From Paenibacillus sp. (GTDB lineage: Bacteria; Bacillota; Bacilli; Paenibacillales; NBRC-103111), in NCBI GenBank assembly GCA_029239545.1, contig JARBUQ010000074.1:1-11709 (forward strand): 11,709 bases of DNA, written 5' to 3'. Made by a program: the position numbers and the translations under genes. The first letter of the stretch is position 1; the number at the start of each line of letters is the position of its first letter. Shown here in pieces: positions 1 through 7,432 of the stretch. The notes under the pieces are model-generated. The model was not told the origin of the DNA. It saw only the letters and a list, made by a program, of their open reading frames with translations, and searched no databases.

Positions 1-1
1 C

Positions 2-1840
2 GCAATCACGAATATGAGTGCGAGTTTCGGAGCAGGAGTGGCTAGCAAGTTTATAATCGGGACAGTCTTGCCGAATGCGCTTGAAGCTGGGGTGTTATCC
101 GCCCAAGTCAATATTCGACCGAAGGTAAATTTACCAGCAGGCACCTATACCGATACGGTTACATTCACAGCAGATGGTGGAATGAGCCATAGCTTTGATG
201 TAAGCGTCACGGTGAATGCAGCACCGACATACATGATTTCAGAAATAGCGGATCAAGCGGCAACAACACTTACTCAAGATTATGTTTCAGGTACACAGGA
301 AACTGTCACGATTAATGTATATAATAACGGAACTGGAAATCTATCAAACCTTACAGCAACAGTAACCGGTACTAATTTCGTAATATCATTGCCGAGTGAG
401 ACGTTAGATAGCGGAACGGCAACCAACTTTACAGTTAAAGTGAAAGACGGCTTAGCCGCTGGCACGTACACGGCAACAGTCAAAATATCGGCTGATCTCA
501 TGACGGATGTGACATTCACCATCACACAAGTCGTAAATTCGCCGGATGAACCTTCCCAACCAACAACTCCATCAACGCCAGAGCCCACCCATACAAGCGT
601 TGATGTATTGGTCAATGGCAAGGTGGAAAATATGGGAACAGCAACAGTAACCAAGGTAAACGACCAAACGGTGACAACCGTATCGATCGACCCGAAAAAG
701 CTGGAGGACAAACTCGCGACAGAAGCTCAAGGTGCAGTGGTTACGATTCCAGTGAACACGAAGTCCGATGTCGTTATTGGTGAATTGAATGGTCAAATGG
801 TTAAAAATATGGAGAACAAGCAAGCGGTTTTGGAGATTAAAACCGATCAAGCGACGTATACTCTCCCTGCGCTGCAAATCAATATCAATGCGATATCTGA
901 TCAGATCGGGAAGTCGATAGCCTTGCAAGATATCAAGGTACAGATTGAAATCGCTGCACCGCTACCGGATACGGTGAAAATAGTGGAGAATGCAGCCGAG
1001 AAAGGAATGTTCTCGCTTGTAGTGCCCCCGGTGAACTTTACGGTTAGAGCTATGTACGAAGGGACAACAGTTGAAATATCGAAGTTCAATGCTTATGTGG
1101 AACGCACCATTGCCATACCGGATGGCATAGATCCAAACAAAATTACGACAGGTGTTGTTGTTGATCCAGATGGAACGGTACGTCATGTGCCGACCAAGGT
1201 CGTTCTTTTAGATGGCAAGTATTATGCTGTCATCAATAGCTTGACCAATAGTACGCACTCGGTCGTATGGCATCCGCTTGAATTCAGTGATGTTGCGAAC
1301 CATTGGGCAAAAGATGCAGTTAATGATATGGCTTCTCGTATGGTCATCGAAGGTACGGGTAACGGCATGTTCAGTCCTGAACGAGACATTACCCGCGCTG
1401 AATTCGCAGCTATCATCGTTCGCGGATTAGGACTCAAGCTGGAGAACGGAGCGAGTGACTTCTCGGATGTGAAGGTAGCAGATTGGTACAGCAGTGCGAT
1501 TAACACGGCTTATTCGTATCAACTGATCAATGGTTTTGAAGATGGAACATTCCGACCAAATGACAAGATCACGCGTGAACAAGCGATGGTCATCATCGAC
1601 AAAGCAATGATGATTACGAATCTAAAGGCCATGGTAGCTGTTACAACAGATTCGACGCTTAGTCAGTTTGTTGACGCGGATGGGGTATCTACTTGGGCAC
1701 AAAGCAGTATTGCTGCAAATGTACAGTCTGGCATAGTTTCGGGAAGAAGCGGTGCGAAACTTGCACCGAAGGCGCACATGACGAGAGCCGAGGTTGCAGC
1801 AATTGTGGATCGACTGCTTCAAAAGTCTGGCCTTATTTAA
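2..1840 (+). CDS. S-layer homology (SLH) domain surface protein, 5'-truncated by the window edge
   Basis: This is a secreted cell-surface protein, held on the wall by three C-terminal SLH domains, which in this family bind pyruvylated secondary cell-wall polymer. The frame is open to the left edge, so the first ATG (14) is probably internal and the signal peptide lies outside the window. Counting from that ATG, beta-rich Ig-like repeats cover about 1-170, a Pro/Thr linker 176-195, and a conserved region found in many Paenibacillus SLH proteins about 196-423. The SLH repeats begin at FSDVANHW (424), FSDVKVADW (483) and FVDADG (552). Each has the usual ITRAE/ITREQ/MTRAE motif near its end. The protein ends shortly after SLH3, as expected for a C-terminal anchor. 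The catalytic or adhesive role of the missing N-terminal part is unknown. The SLH assignment is secure. Confidence 0.93.
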   Translation, partial: AITNMSASFGAGVASKFIIGTVLPNALEAGVLSAQVNIRPKVNLPAGTYTDTVTFTADGGMSHSFDVSVTVNAAPTYMISEIADQAATTLTQDYVSGTQETVTINVYNNGTGNLSNLTATVTGTNFVISLPSETLDSGTATNFTVKVKDGLAAGTYTATVKISADLMTDVTFTITQVVNSPDEPSQPTTPSTPEPTHTSVDVLVNGKVENMGTATVTKVNDQTVTTVSIDPKKLEDKLATEAQGAVVTIPVNTKSDVVIGELNGQMVKNMENKQAVLEIKTDQATYTLPALQININAISDQIGKSIALQDIKVQIEIAAPLPDTVKIVENAAEKGMFSLVVPPVNFTVRAMYEGTTVEISKFNAYVERTIAIPDGIDPNKITTGVVVDPDGTVRHVPTKVVLLDGKYYAVINSLTNSTHSVVWHPLEFSDVANHWAKDAVNDMASRMVIEGTGNGMFSPERDITRAEFAAIIVRGLGLKLENGASDFSDVKVADWYSSAINTAYSYQLINGFEDGTFRPNDKITREQAMVIIDKAMMITNLKAMVAVTTDSTLSQFVDADGVSTWAQSSIAANVQSGIVSGRSGAKLAPKAHMTRAEVAAIVDRLLQKSGLI

Positions 1841-1955
1841 CAACTAATAACAGATTGAAATTATTATTGAGCACCCAACACATGTGGAATGCTGTGTGTC
1901 GGTAGTGAGAAAGTATTGATTTAACGGCACATTTACCTGATTGTATAACCTGCAG

Positions 1956-1990
1956 AGCTCAAGTGGAAATAACGCTTGAGCTTTTTATTT
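1956..1990 (+). terminator. Rho-independent terminator after the SLH gene
   Basis: The arms AGCTCAAG (1956-1963) and CTTGAGCT (1975-1982) form a perfect 8-bp stem with an 11-nt loop, followed by a T-rich tract. It lies 115 nt after the SLH stop codon. Confidence 0.85.
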
Positions 1991-2221
1991 GGTTGAAATC
2001 CTTATATGCAGACGAACTGCCCCATCTTTTTGGGTAAGTTCATATCTATTGTAGTGAAATACCCAATGGTGGAGGAGCACGGCATCAGAATCCACCGATA
2101 AGAGCCTCCTCGATGAATGGACTTCGAAGCAAGTTGAATCACGATTTCAACATCCCTAGACTCCACCAACATATTAACAGAAACGGCAGAGATGTCGTTT
2201 ATTTTTTTATTGTCCCAACCA
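1991..2221. other. Intergenic stretch without a recognised gene
   Basis: Between the SLH terminator and the sigma-factor remnant I recognise no gene. A 74-codon minus-strand frame (2226-2002) is open, but it lacks a convincing ribosome binding site and resembles no family I know. The stretch could be a worn-down remnant, since the next genes to the right are also broken. Confidence 0.4.
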
Positions 2222-2250
2222 TACAACTTTTTTTATACCTGTACCGTTCT
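2222..2250 (+). promoter_or_regulatory. Possible ECF-type promoter ahead of the sigma-factor remnant
   Basis: ACAAC followed by a run of T (from 2223) resembles the AAC-plus-T-tract -35 of ECF promoters. CGT at 2245-2247 could be the -10, 17 nt after the AAC. ECF genes often transcribe themselves from such sites. The match is loose and the region is T-rich, so chance similarity is possible. Confidence 0.3.
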
Positions 2251-2269
2251 ACTTAACGAGGTGATCGAA

Positions 2270-2680
2270 TTGCCGACTGATGAGCAGTTAATTATGGAAA
2301 TAAATGGTGGTAGCCAAGCAGCTTTGGAGGTGCTGACTAAACGCTATTACAAGCATGTTTATGCTTATTTATACCGCAAGATAGGCAGTACTCATACAGT
2401 GTATGATTTGACGCAGGACGTATTTGTTAAGATGATGCGAGGTCTTCCTACGTATACAAGAAAAGTCTCATTCCATAGTTGGCTCTATACGATCGCGGTT
2501 AATTGTTGCAGGGATTATTATCGCTCGGCCGCATATCGTCAAAGTTTGACAGCGATGGAATACGAGGAGTACCACCAACAGAGCAACGGGGAATCGGTGT
2601 CCTATATTTTCGAAAGGAGAGAAACGCGGAAGCAATTGAGACAGGCTATACAAGCCCTGCCAGATGTTCAAAGTGAGGAC
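2270..2680 (+). pseudogene. ECF-type RNA polymerase sigma factor, region 4 lost
   Basis: ECF sigma factors direct RNA polymerase to a small regulon through region 2 (-10 recognition and core binding) and region 4 (-35 recognition). Region 2 is intact here: TDEQLIMEI, RYYKHVYAYLYRK, the typical YDLTQDVFVKMMR core-binding segment, then SFHSWLYTIAVNCCRDYYR. The linker continues to QAIQALPDVQSE, exactly where region 4 should start, and homology stops at about 2678. The expected helix-turn-helix is missing and DNA from another gene follows, although the frame stays open to 3025. I place the start at TTG 2270 because GAGGTGATC (2258-2266), a strong match to the 16S rRNA 3' end, sits just upstream. 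GTG 2261 and ATG 2192 are in frame but less well placed. It is probably non-functional. A residual role through region 2 alone cannot be excluded. Confidence 0.8.
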
Positions 2681-2958
2681 GCGGGCAATACGTTGGAACT
2701 TCGATGGGCTGGGGGATCAACAATAACAAATGGTGGGGCGAAGGCGAGATTAAGTTTTATATCGACGGGGACAAGGAATTTCCCGCGATTTGCGGGACAG
2801 GCACGGAGGATTATTTTGGGTGGAGCCTTTAACTGGGACATCGATGGACAGTATCGCGAATATTCTACACCGTATATGGGCATGCAGCAGGTAATACGTC
2901 CGGATGGCACCTATAATTCGCAGCATCGCCATGGCATGTATCGCTGGCATGTTGTCGA
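2680..2958 (+). pseudogene. DUF2961 family fragment with a +1 frameshift
   Basis: DUF2961 proteins are carbohydrate-related proteins, some of which act as glycoside hydrolases. This fragment shows their most conserved block. In the frame starting at 2683 it reads GQYVGTSMG, NNKWWGEGEIKFYIDGD and CGTGTEDYFG, then meets TAA at 2830. One frame later it continues as GGAFNWDIDGQYREYSTPY, QVIRPDGTYNSQHR and GMYRWHVVD. The two halves join if one G is removed from GGG at 2818-2820, so a single-base insertion broke the frame. Homology stops at about 2958. Both ends of the family are absent, so this is an internal piece. It is merged into the open frame of the sigma-factor remnant, whose predicted product would hold about 46 out-of-frame residues before correct DUF2961 residues resume. 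Family assignment is by recall of characteristic motifs. Confidence 0.8.
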
Positions 2959-3026
2959 CGTAATGAATTGGAAATTGTCTAAAATTCTAAATCGTCGCAA
3001 CATACCCTGCTGGCACGAAGATTAGG

Positions 3027-3055
3027 TTGACACGGACGATGCTGGCGCTTACAAT
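3027..3055 (+). promoter_or_regulatory. SigA-type promoter of glpP-glpK
   Basis: TTGACA (3027-3032) and TACAAT (3050-3055) are separated by exactly 17 nt. That is a perfect -35 and a 5/6 -10. Transcription should start near A3063, the first base of the sequence shared with the glpD leader. The promoter begins one base after the stop codon of the degraded upstream frame. Confidence 0.8.
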
Positions 3056-3062
3056 TGTGATC

Positions 3063-3150
3063 AAGTTCATACATTGTGACGGAGATTGGGAGATTCACAT
3101 AAGTTGCTTATTGTTGATTTAATAACATGAAGCGATTTATGTGTTTTTTT
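3063..3150 (+). promoter_or_regulatory. glpP leader: GlpP-type antiterminator and terminator
   Basis: The leader begins AAGTTCATAC (3063-3072). TGTGA (3075-3079) can pair with TCACA (3095-3099), presenting a loop that holds GGAGA (3081-3085), TTG and GGAGA (3089-3093). The 3' arm overlaps CACATAA (3096-3102), which pairs with TTATGTG (3137-3143) and is followed by seven T (3144-3150), an intrinsic terminator. An inner stem TTATT/AATAA (3108-3112/3121-3125) supports the terminator fold. The two folds exclude each other. GlpP of Bacillus subtilis is known to act on glp leader mRNA with glycerol-3-phosphate. That it acts here, before its own gene, is inferred from the similarity to the glpD leader. 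Confidence 0.72.
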
Positions 3151-3199
3151 GTATATCGTCGCAGGATCAGCCTATAATTTATTGGAACGGAGTCGCCCT

Positions 3200-3754
3200 A
3201 TGGCTTTCCATCAACAAAGCATTTTACCCGCTGTCCGCAAGGTAAAGGACTTGGAGAAGCTGTTGTCTTCCTCCTTTACATACATTGTGCTGTTAGACAG
3301 TCATATTGGACAATTGAAACATTTGGTCGACCTGGCCCGAGCCCATGACAAAAAGCTGCTGCTGCATGTGGACTTGATTGAAGGGCTTAAGAATGACGAA
3401 TACGCAGCTGAATTCCTTTGTCAGAATGTCCGGCCTGCCGGATTAATCTCGACCAGGGCAGGTGTGATCACCAAGGCTAAGCAAAATGGAATATTGGCCA
3501 TTCAACGGCTTTTTTTGCTCGATTCGGGGGCTCTGGATAAAAGCTACACGCTGCTGGAGCGGACCAAGCCTGATATTATTGAAGTGCTTCCAGGCATCAT
3601 GCCGCAAATTATTGCTGAAGTAAGTGAACGTACAGGTATTCCCATTTTCGCGGGGGGGTTGATCCGAACGGTTCATGACGTGCAAAGTGCGTTGCAGGCC
3701 GGGGCTTCAGCGGTTACAACCTCTCACAAGGAACTGTGGACTCATTATAAGTAG
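3200..3754 (+). CDS. glpP: Glycerol-3-phosphate-responsive antiterminator GlpP
   Basis: GlpP is a cytoplasmic RNA-binding regulator that, with glycerol-3-phosphate, prevents termination in glp leader mRNAs. The 184-residue product matches the B. subtilis protein along its length: AFHQQSILPAVRKVKDLEKL at the N-terminus, LLHVDLIEGLKNDEYAAEF, GLISTRAGVITKAKQNG, AIQRLFLLDS, PDIIEVLPGI and PIFAGGLIRT, ending in SAVTTSHKELW. These are TIM-barrel-like strand and phosphate-binding segments. I chose ATG 3200 because homology starts there and GGAACGGAG (3184-3192) lies 7 nt upstream. The frame also extends to ATG 3149, but that would begin inside the leader terminator. glpK follows 40 nt later with no terminator between, so they are co-transcribed. 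Unlike B. subtilis as I recall it, the leader precedes glpP itself and no glpF follows. Confidence 0.95.
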   Translation: MAFHQQSILPAVRKVKDLEKLLSSSFTYIVLLDSHIGQLKHLVDLARAHDKKLLLHVDLIEGLKNDEYAAEFLCQNVRPAGLISTRAGVITKAKQNGILAIQRLFLLDSGALDKSYTLLERTKPDIIEVLPGIMPQIIAEVSERTGIPIFAGGLIRTVHDVQSALQAGASAVTTSHKELWTHYK

Positions 3755-3794
3755 GAAGAAGCGATATAGATATGCAAGGTTGGGAGGATGGGCT

Positions 3795-5294
3795 TTGGAA
3801 CAAACATATATGGTAGCCATTGATCAAGGCACGACAAGCTCCAGAGTGTTGGTGTTCGATCGGCAGGGGAAGCCGGTGCATATTGCGCAAAAGGAGTTCA
3901 CGCAGCATTTTCCGCATTCTGGTTGGGTGGAGCATGATGCAGAGGAAATATGGTGCTCTGTACAAGAGGTCATCCGTCTAACATTCTCGCAAACCACCAT
4001 TCAGCCGTCGCAGATTGCAGGAATCGGCATTACGAATCAACGAGAAACTACAGTGGTGTGGAATCGTCACACAGGTATTCCCGTCTATAACGCCATTGTA
4101 TGGCAATCCCGGCAATCCGCTTCCATCTGCGAGCAGCTGAAGGAGGCAGGACTCGAGCCTGAATTCACGGCCAAGACGGGCTTAAGGCTGGATGCCTATT
4201 TCTCCGGGACGAAGGTCAGTTGGATACTTGACCATGTAGAGGGCGCGAGGCAGCAAGCTGAGGCAGGCGACCTGTTGTTCGGCACAATTGACACCTGGCT
4301 GATCTGGAAACTGACGAATGGGACTGTCCATGTGACTGATTATTCCAATGCTTCGAGGACGTTGCTCTACAACATTCATGAGCTGCAATGGGATAAGGAG
4401 CTGCTGGAGGCTCTTGGCATTCCGGTCTCGATGCTGCCAGAGGTGAGATCCTCCTCTGAAGTGTACGGATATGCGGCTGCAGACCATTTTGGCGGTCAGA
4501 CTGTTCCTATTGCCGGTGCAGCAGGGGATCAGCAGGCCGCGCTGTTCGGGCAGTTGTGCTTCAATCCGGGGCTGGCCAAGAATACGTACGGCACGGGCTG
4601 TTTCATGCTCATGCATACAGGTAGTGAAGCGATTCCCTCCAATCAGGGCTTGCTGACCACGATTGCCTGGGGGTTGAACGGCAAGGTGGAATATGCGCTG
4701 GAAGGCAGTATATTCGTAGCAGGCTCAGCGATTCAATGGCTGCGCGACGGGCTGCAGGTCATCGACTCGGCTGCCGAGAGCGAGGAATACGCTCTGCAGG
4801 TAGAGTCTTCCGATGGCGTCTACATCGTACCCGCTTTTGTAGGGCTGGGTACGCCCTACTGGGACAGCGATGTGCGCGGAGCCGTATTCGGCCTTACCCG
4901 TGGCACGACCAGAGCGCATCTGATTCGCGCGACGTTGGAATCTCTTGCTTACCAGACGAGAGATGTGCTGAGCGCGATGGAGGAGGATGCGGGGATTACG
5001 CTGCAGAAGCTTCGGGTCGACGGCGGGGCCGTATCGAACAGCTTCCTGATGCAGTTCCAGAGCGACATGCTCGGCGTTCCGGTGGAACGGCCTGTCACGC
5101 AAGAGACGACCGCCCTTGGAGCCGCATATCTGGCGGGGCTGGCGGTTGGTTATTGGAGAGACCAGCAGGAGCTTGCTGCTCTGGCACAGGAGCAGGTCGA
5201 TCGTACTTTTGAGCCTCTGATGAGTGATACGGAGAGGGAAGCCCTGTATAAAGGCTGGCAAAAAGCAGTCAGGGCAGCTATCTCTTTCAAATAA
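3795..5294 (+). CDS. glpK: Glycerol kinase
   Basis: GlpK phosphorylates glycerol with ATP to sn-glycerol-3-phosphate in the cytoplasm. That product is both the GlpD substrate and the GlpP co-inducer. The start is TTG 3795: GGGAGGA (3782-3788) is 6 nt upstream and the product is then 499 residues, the normal length. The in-frame ATG at 3675 lies within glpP and is not credible. Visible features are the DQGTTSS nucleotide-binding motif (from D10), FGGY signature 1 at YFSGTKVSWILDH (from 135), the catalytic aspartate in GAAGDQQ (D245) and FGGY signature 2 from G362. His231 in DHFGGQ matches the histidine that HPr~P phosphorylates in Gram-positive glycerol kinases (about 230-232). Activation by the phosphotransferase system is therefore likely to be kept. 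The protein is intact and no damage is seen. Confidence 0.97.
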   Translation: MEQTYMVAIDQGTTSSRVLVFDRQGKPVHIAQKEFTQHFPHSGWVEHDAEEIWCSVQEVIRLTFSQTTIQPSQIAGIGITNQRETTVVWNRHTGIPVYNAIVWQSRQSASICEQLKEAGLEPEFTAKTGLRLDAYFSGTKVSWILDHVEGARQQAEAGDLLFGTIDTWLIWKLTNGTVHVTDYSNASRTLLYNIHELQWDKELLEALGIPVSMLPEVRSSSEVYGYAAADHFGGQTVPIAGAAGDQQAALFGQLCFNPGLAKNTYGTGCFMLMHTGSEAIPSNQGLLTTIAWGLNGKVEYALEGSIFVAGSAIQWLRDGLQVIDSAAESEEYALQVESSDGVYIVPAFVGLGTPYWDSDVRGAVFGLTRGTTRAHLIRATLESLAYQTRDVLSAMEEDAGITLQKLRVDGGAVSNSFLMQFQSDMLGVPVERPVTQETTALGAAYLAGLAVGYWRDQQELAALAQEQVDRTFEPLMSDTEREALYKGWQKAVRAAISFK

Positions 5295-5313
5295 AGGCAG
5301 CGTATGTTATCAT
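5285..5313 (+). promoter_or_regulatory. Probable glpD promoter
   Basis: TTTCAA (5285-5290), overlapping the end of glpK, and TATCAT (5308-5313) are 17 nt apart. The -35 is weak. The -10, however, lies six bases before the shared leader start AAGTTCATAC at A5320, nearly the same distance as in the glpP promoter. That supports this choice. Confidence 0.55.
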
Positions 5314-5319
5314 AAATAT

Positions 5320-5411
5320 AAGTTCATACTTCGGTTGGAGATTCAGGAGAAACCACAACAGCGTCTACGTGTCCGATACGTAAGCAGCTTGTTTGTGGTT
5401 TTTTGTCTTTT
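5320..5411 (+). promoter_or_regulatory. glpD leader: GlpP-type antiterminator and terminator
   Basis: The RNA should begin AAGTTCATAC, as in the glpP leader. GGTT (5333-5336) can pair with AACC (5351-5354). The loop is exactly GGAGA (5337-5341), TTCA, GGAGA (5346-5350). AACC is also the start of the terminator arm AACCACAA (5351-5358), which pairs with TTGTGGTT (5393-5400) ahead of TTTTGTCTTTT. Within the long terminator loop a small stem ACGTG/TACGT (5367-5371/5377-5381) closes on TCCGA. GlpP with glycerol-3-phosphate should favour the first hairpin and let transcription reach glpD. Control of glpD by leader termination is known in B. subtilis. The exact contact site given here is inferred. 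Confidence 0.78.
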
Positions 5412-5454
5412 GCATATAATAACAGATTGAGTCAGATAGAGGAGTTGGAGTTGC

Positions 5455-7137
5455 ATGACGGGGAAAACTTTTTCGGGTATCTATAGAAGAGACATTCTGC
5501 AGAAAATGACGGAAGAAGTGTTGGACATCCTTGTGATCGGAGGGGGCATTACAGGTGCCGGGATCGCCTTGGATGCTGCGAGTCGCGGGATGAAGCCTGC
5601 GCTGATCGAGATGCAGGATTATGCAGCAGGAACATCAAGTCGTTCAACCAAGCTGGTTCATGGCGGATTACGGTATTTGAAGCAGCTCGAGATCAAGATC
5701 GTAGCTGAGGTAGGTAAAGAACGCGCCATCGTGTACGAGAACGGTCCGCATGTGACTACGCCAGAATGGATGCTGCTGCCAATCTATGCAGGAGGTACGT
5801 TTGGCAAGCTGTCTACCTCCTTCGGTCTACGGCTGTACGATTATTTGGCAGGTGTAAAAAAGGGCGAGCGCCGGAAGATGCTGAAGGTGGAGGAAACCCT
5901 TAAGCGAGAACCACTTTTGGTGAAGAACGGGTTGAAAGGCAGCGGTTATTACGTCGAGTACCGGACGGATGATGCTCGACTGACGATAGAAGTGATGAAG
6001 AAGGCTGTAGAATTGGGTGCTCGAGCAGTGAATTATGCAAAAGTGGAAGAACTTCTGTATGAGAAATCCAAGCTCATCGGTGTTGTAGTTGTCGATCAGT
6101 TAAGCGGTCACTCCTATCGGATCCTTGCTAAGAAGGTGATTAATGCAACCGGTCCCTGGGTGGACACCTTGAGGGAGAAGGATGATTCCAATAGGGGCAA
6201 GACGCTGCATCTGACCAAGGGCGTTCATCTGGTGTTCGACCAGAGCCGGTTCCCGCTCAAGCAAGCAGTATATTTTGACACACCGGACCATCGTATGGTA
6301 TTCGCGATCCCGCGGGCTGGCAAAACCTACGTAGGCACAACGGATACGAATTACAGCGGAGATAAAGTGAACCCGCAGCTCACCATGCTGGACCGCTCTT
6401 ATTTACTGGCTGCGGTTAACAGCATGTTCCCTACGATCAAGCTGTCGGCAGAGGATGTGGAATCCAGCTGGACAGGGCTGCGCCCCTTGATCCATCAGGA
6501 GGGCAAAGACCCCTCCGAAATATCGAGGAGAGACGAAGTGCTTGTATCGGACTCTGGCCTGATCTCGATCGCGGGCGGGAAGCTGACCGGATATCGCAAG
6601 ATGGCTGAGGCCGTGGTCAATCAAGCCGTCGCTCTATTGGAGCAGGAGGGATCGCCTGTGATCCCGGCCAGCCGGACGATGAGGCTGCCGATCTCAGGCG
6701 GTGATCTAGGCGGCTCCGCGAAGCTTGAGGCATTCGTAAGCAGCAAGCGGGAGGAAGCGGTTCGGTTGGGCTTAAGCGCAGCTGAAGCGGAACGGCTCGT
6801 TCGCCGCTATGGGACGAATGTGGCGGATGTGCTTGAGCGCATACGCAAGCTTGGAGCTGCGGGCTCTGGGGAGCAGCCGTTATTGCAAAAGTCAGTGGAG
6901 GCAGAGCTGGCCTACTCCATCGATCACGAGATGACCGTGAAGCCGGTTGATTTCTTCATTCGGCGCACAGGAGCATTATATTTCGACATCGATTGGGTGA
7001 ATCGCTGGAAGGCTCCGGTCATTGGCTGGATGAAGGAGCGCTTGGAATGGTCGGATGAAACAGCCGCTGGCTATGCTCAAGAGCTGGAGGAGCGGTTGCA
7101 TGAGGCGACTGTTCCGGCGGAGAGGGACCACTTCTGA
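5455..7137 (+). CDS. glpD: Aerobic glycerol-3-phosphate dehydrogenase
   Basis: GlpD is an FAD enzyme at the inner face of the membrane. It oxidises glycerol-3-phosphate to dihydroxyacetone phosphate and passes electrons to the quinone pool. The product is 560 residues, close to the usual 550-560. It shows the dinucleotide motif GGGITGAG (29-36), the family signature RSTKLVHGGLRYL (63-75), the substrate-domain segment SSWTGLRPLI, a second FAD contact IAGGKLTGYRKMAE, and a C-terminal DAO_C domain over about the last 150 residues. The ATG at 5455 follows AGAGGAGTTGGAG (5438-5450). It is separated from glpK by a 160-nt gap holding its own promoter and GlpP-type leader, so it can be transcribed separately as well as by read-through from glpK. 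No terminator follows directly; the first clear one is about 300 nt downstream. Confidence 0.97.
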   Translation: MTGKTFSGIYRRDILQKMTEEVLDILVIGGGITGAGIALDAASRGMKPALIEMQDYAAGTSSRSTKLVHGGLRYLKQLEIKIVAEVGKERAIVYENGPHVTTPEWMLLPIYAGGTFGKLSTSFGLRLYDYLAGVKKGERRKMLKVEETLKREPLLVKNGLKGSGYYVEYRTDDARLTIEVMKKAVELGARAVNYAKVEELLYEKSKLIGVVVVDQLSGHSYRILAKKVINATGPWVDTLREKDDSNRGKTLHLTKGVHLVFDQSRFPLKQAVYFDTPDHRMVFAIPRAGKTYVGTTDTNYSGDKVNPQLTMLDRSYLLAAVNSMFPTIKLSAEDVESSWTGLRPLIHQEGKDPSEISRRDEVLVSDSGLISIAGGKLTGYRKMAEAVVNQAVALLEQEGSPVIPASRTMRLPISGGDLGGSAKLEAFVSSKREEAVRLGLSAAEAERLVRRYGTNVADVLERIRKLGAAGSGEQPLLQKSVEAELAYSIDHEMTVKPVDFFIRRTGALYFDIDWVNRWKAPVIGWMKERLEWSDETAAGYAQELEERLHEATVPAERDHF

Positions 7138-7190
7138 TCGAGCTCAAAATCAGCATTTGAAGGGGTATATAAGGCAAGTGTCGATGATGA

Positions 7191-7366
7191 GCGGACTGTA
7201 GATCCGTTATATTCGTCCAAGCACACACTTTGCTGGTTTAAGCGGACACAGGATTCGTTATTTCTGAAATCAGGCGTCTTTTGGAGTGTGTTTTTGCCTA
7301 ATAACGGAACCTGTGTCCGGGAGCAGGCCAAAAACAGGGGTTTGGGAGGGACGGAACGTGTGTCCG
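7191..7366. repeat. Four-copy intergenic repeat, two direct and two inverted (consensus CGGACACAGGTTCCGTTAT)
   Basis: Copies in + orientation start at 7191 (GCGGACTGTAGATCCGTTAT) and 7242 (GCGGACACAGGATTCGTTAT), 51 nt apart. Copies in - orientation lie at 7301-7319 (ATAACGGAACCTGTGTCCG) and 7351-7366 (ACGGAACGTGTGTCCG). The two middle copies could form a long hairpin with a 39-nt loop. I recall related CGGACA...CCGTTAT intergenic elements from Paenibacillus genomes, but this is memory and was not checked. No protein is encoded. Confidence 0.7.
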
Positions 7367-7432
7367 TGTGGTTTAATGACGTACTAGCTAGCCAAGCATT
7401 GATTCAAAGGTAGAGCAGGAAAAAGAATAGAG

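Noticed and set aside
2002..2226. Minus-strand open frame of 74 codons before the sigma remnant
   Set aside because: It has no good ribosome binding site, no recognisable motifs, and sits in a region of decayed genes. I describe the stretch as intergenic instead.
3149..3199. Upstream ATG extension of glpP
   Set aside because: It would start at the end of the leader terminator, with no ribosome binding site, and homology to GlpP starts only at ATG 3200.
3675..3794. Long N-terminal extension of glpK overlapping glpP
   Set aside because: The extra 40 residues resemble no kinase, and TTG 3795 has an excellent ribosome binding site and gives the usual length.
1846..5430. The 14-mer TAATAACAGATTGA occurs after the SLH gene and in the glpD leader
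   Set aside because: It is an AT-rich short match with no shared flanks, most likely chance.
7191..7366. CRISPR array
   Set aside because: The repeats are imperfect, occur in both orientations, number only four, and have no cas genes nearby.
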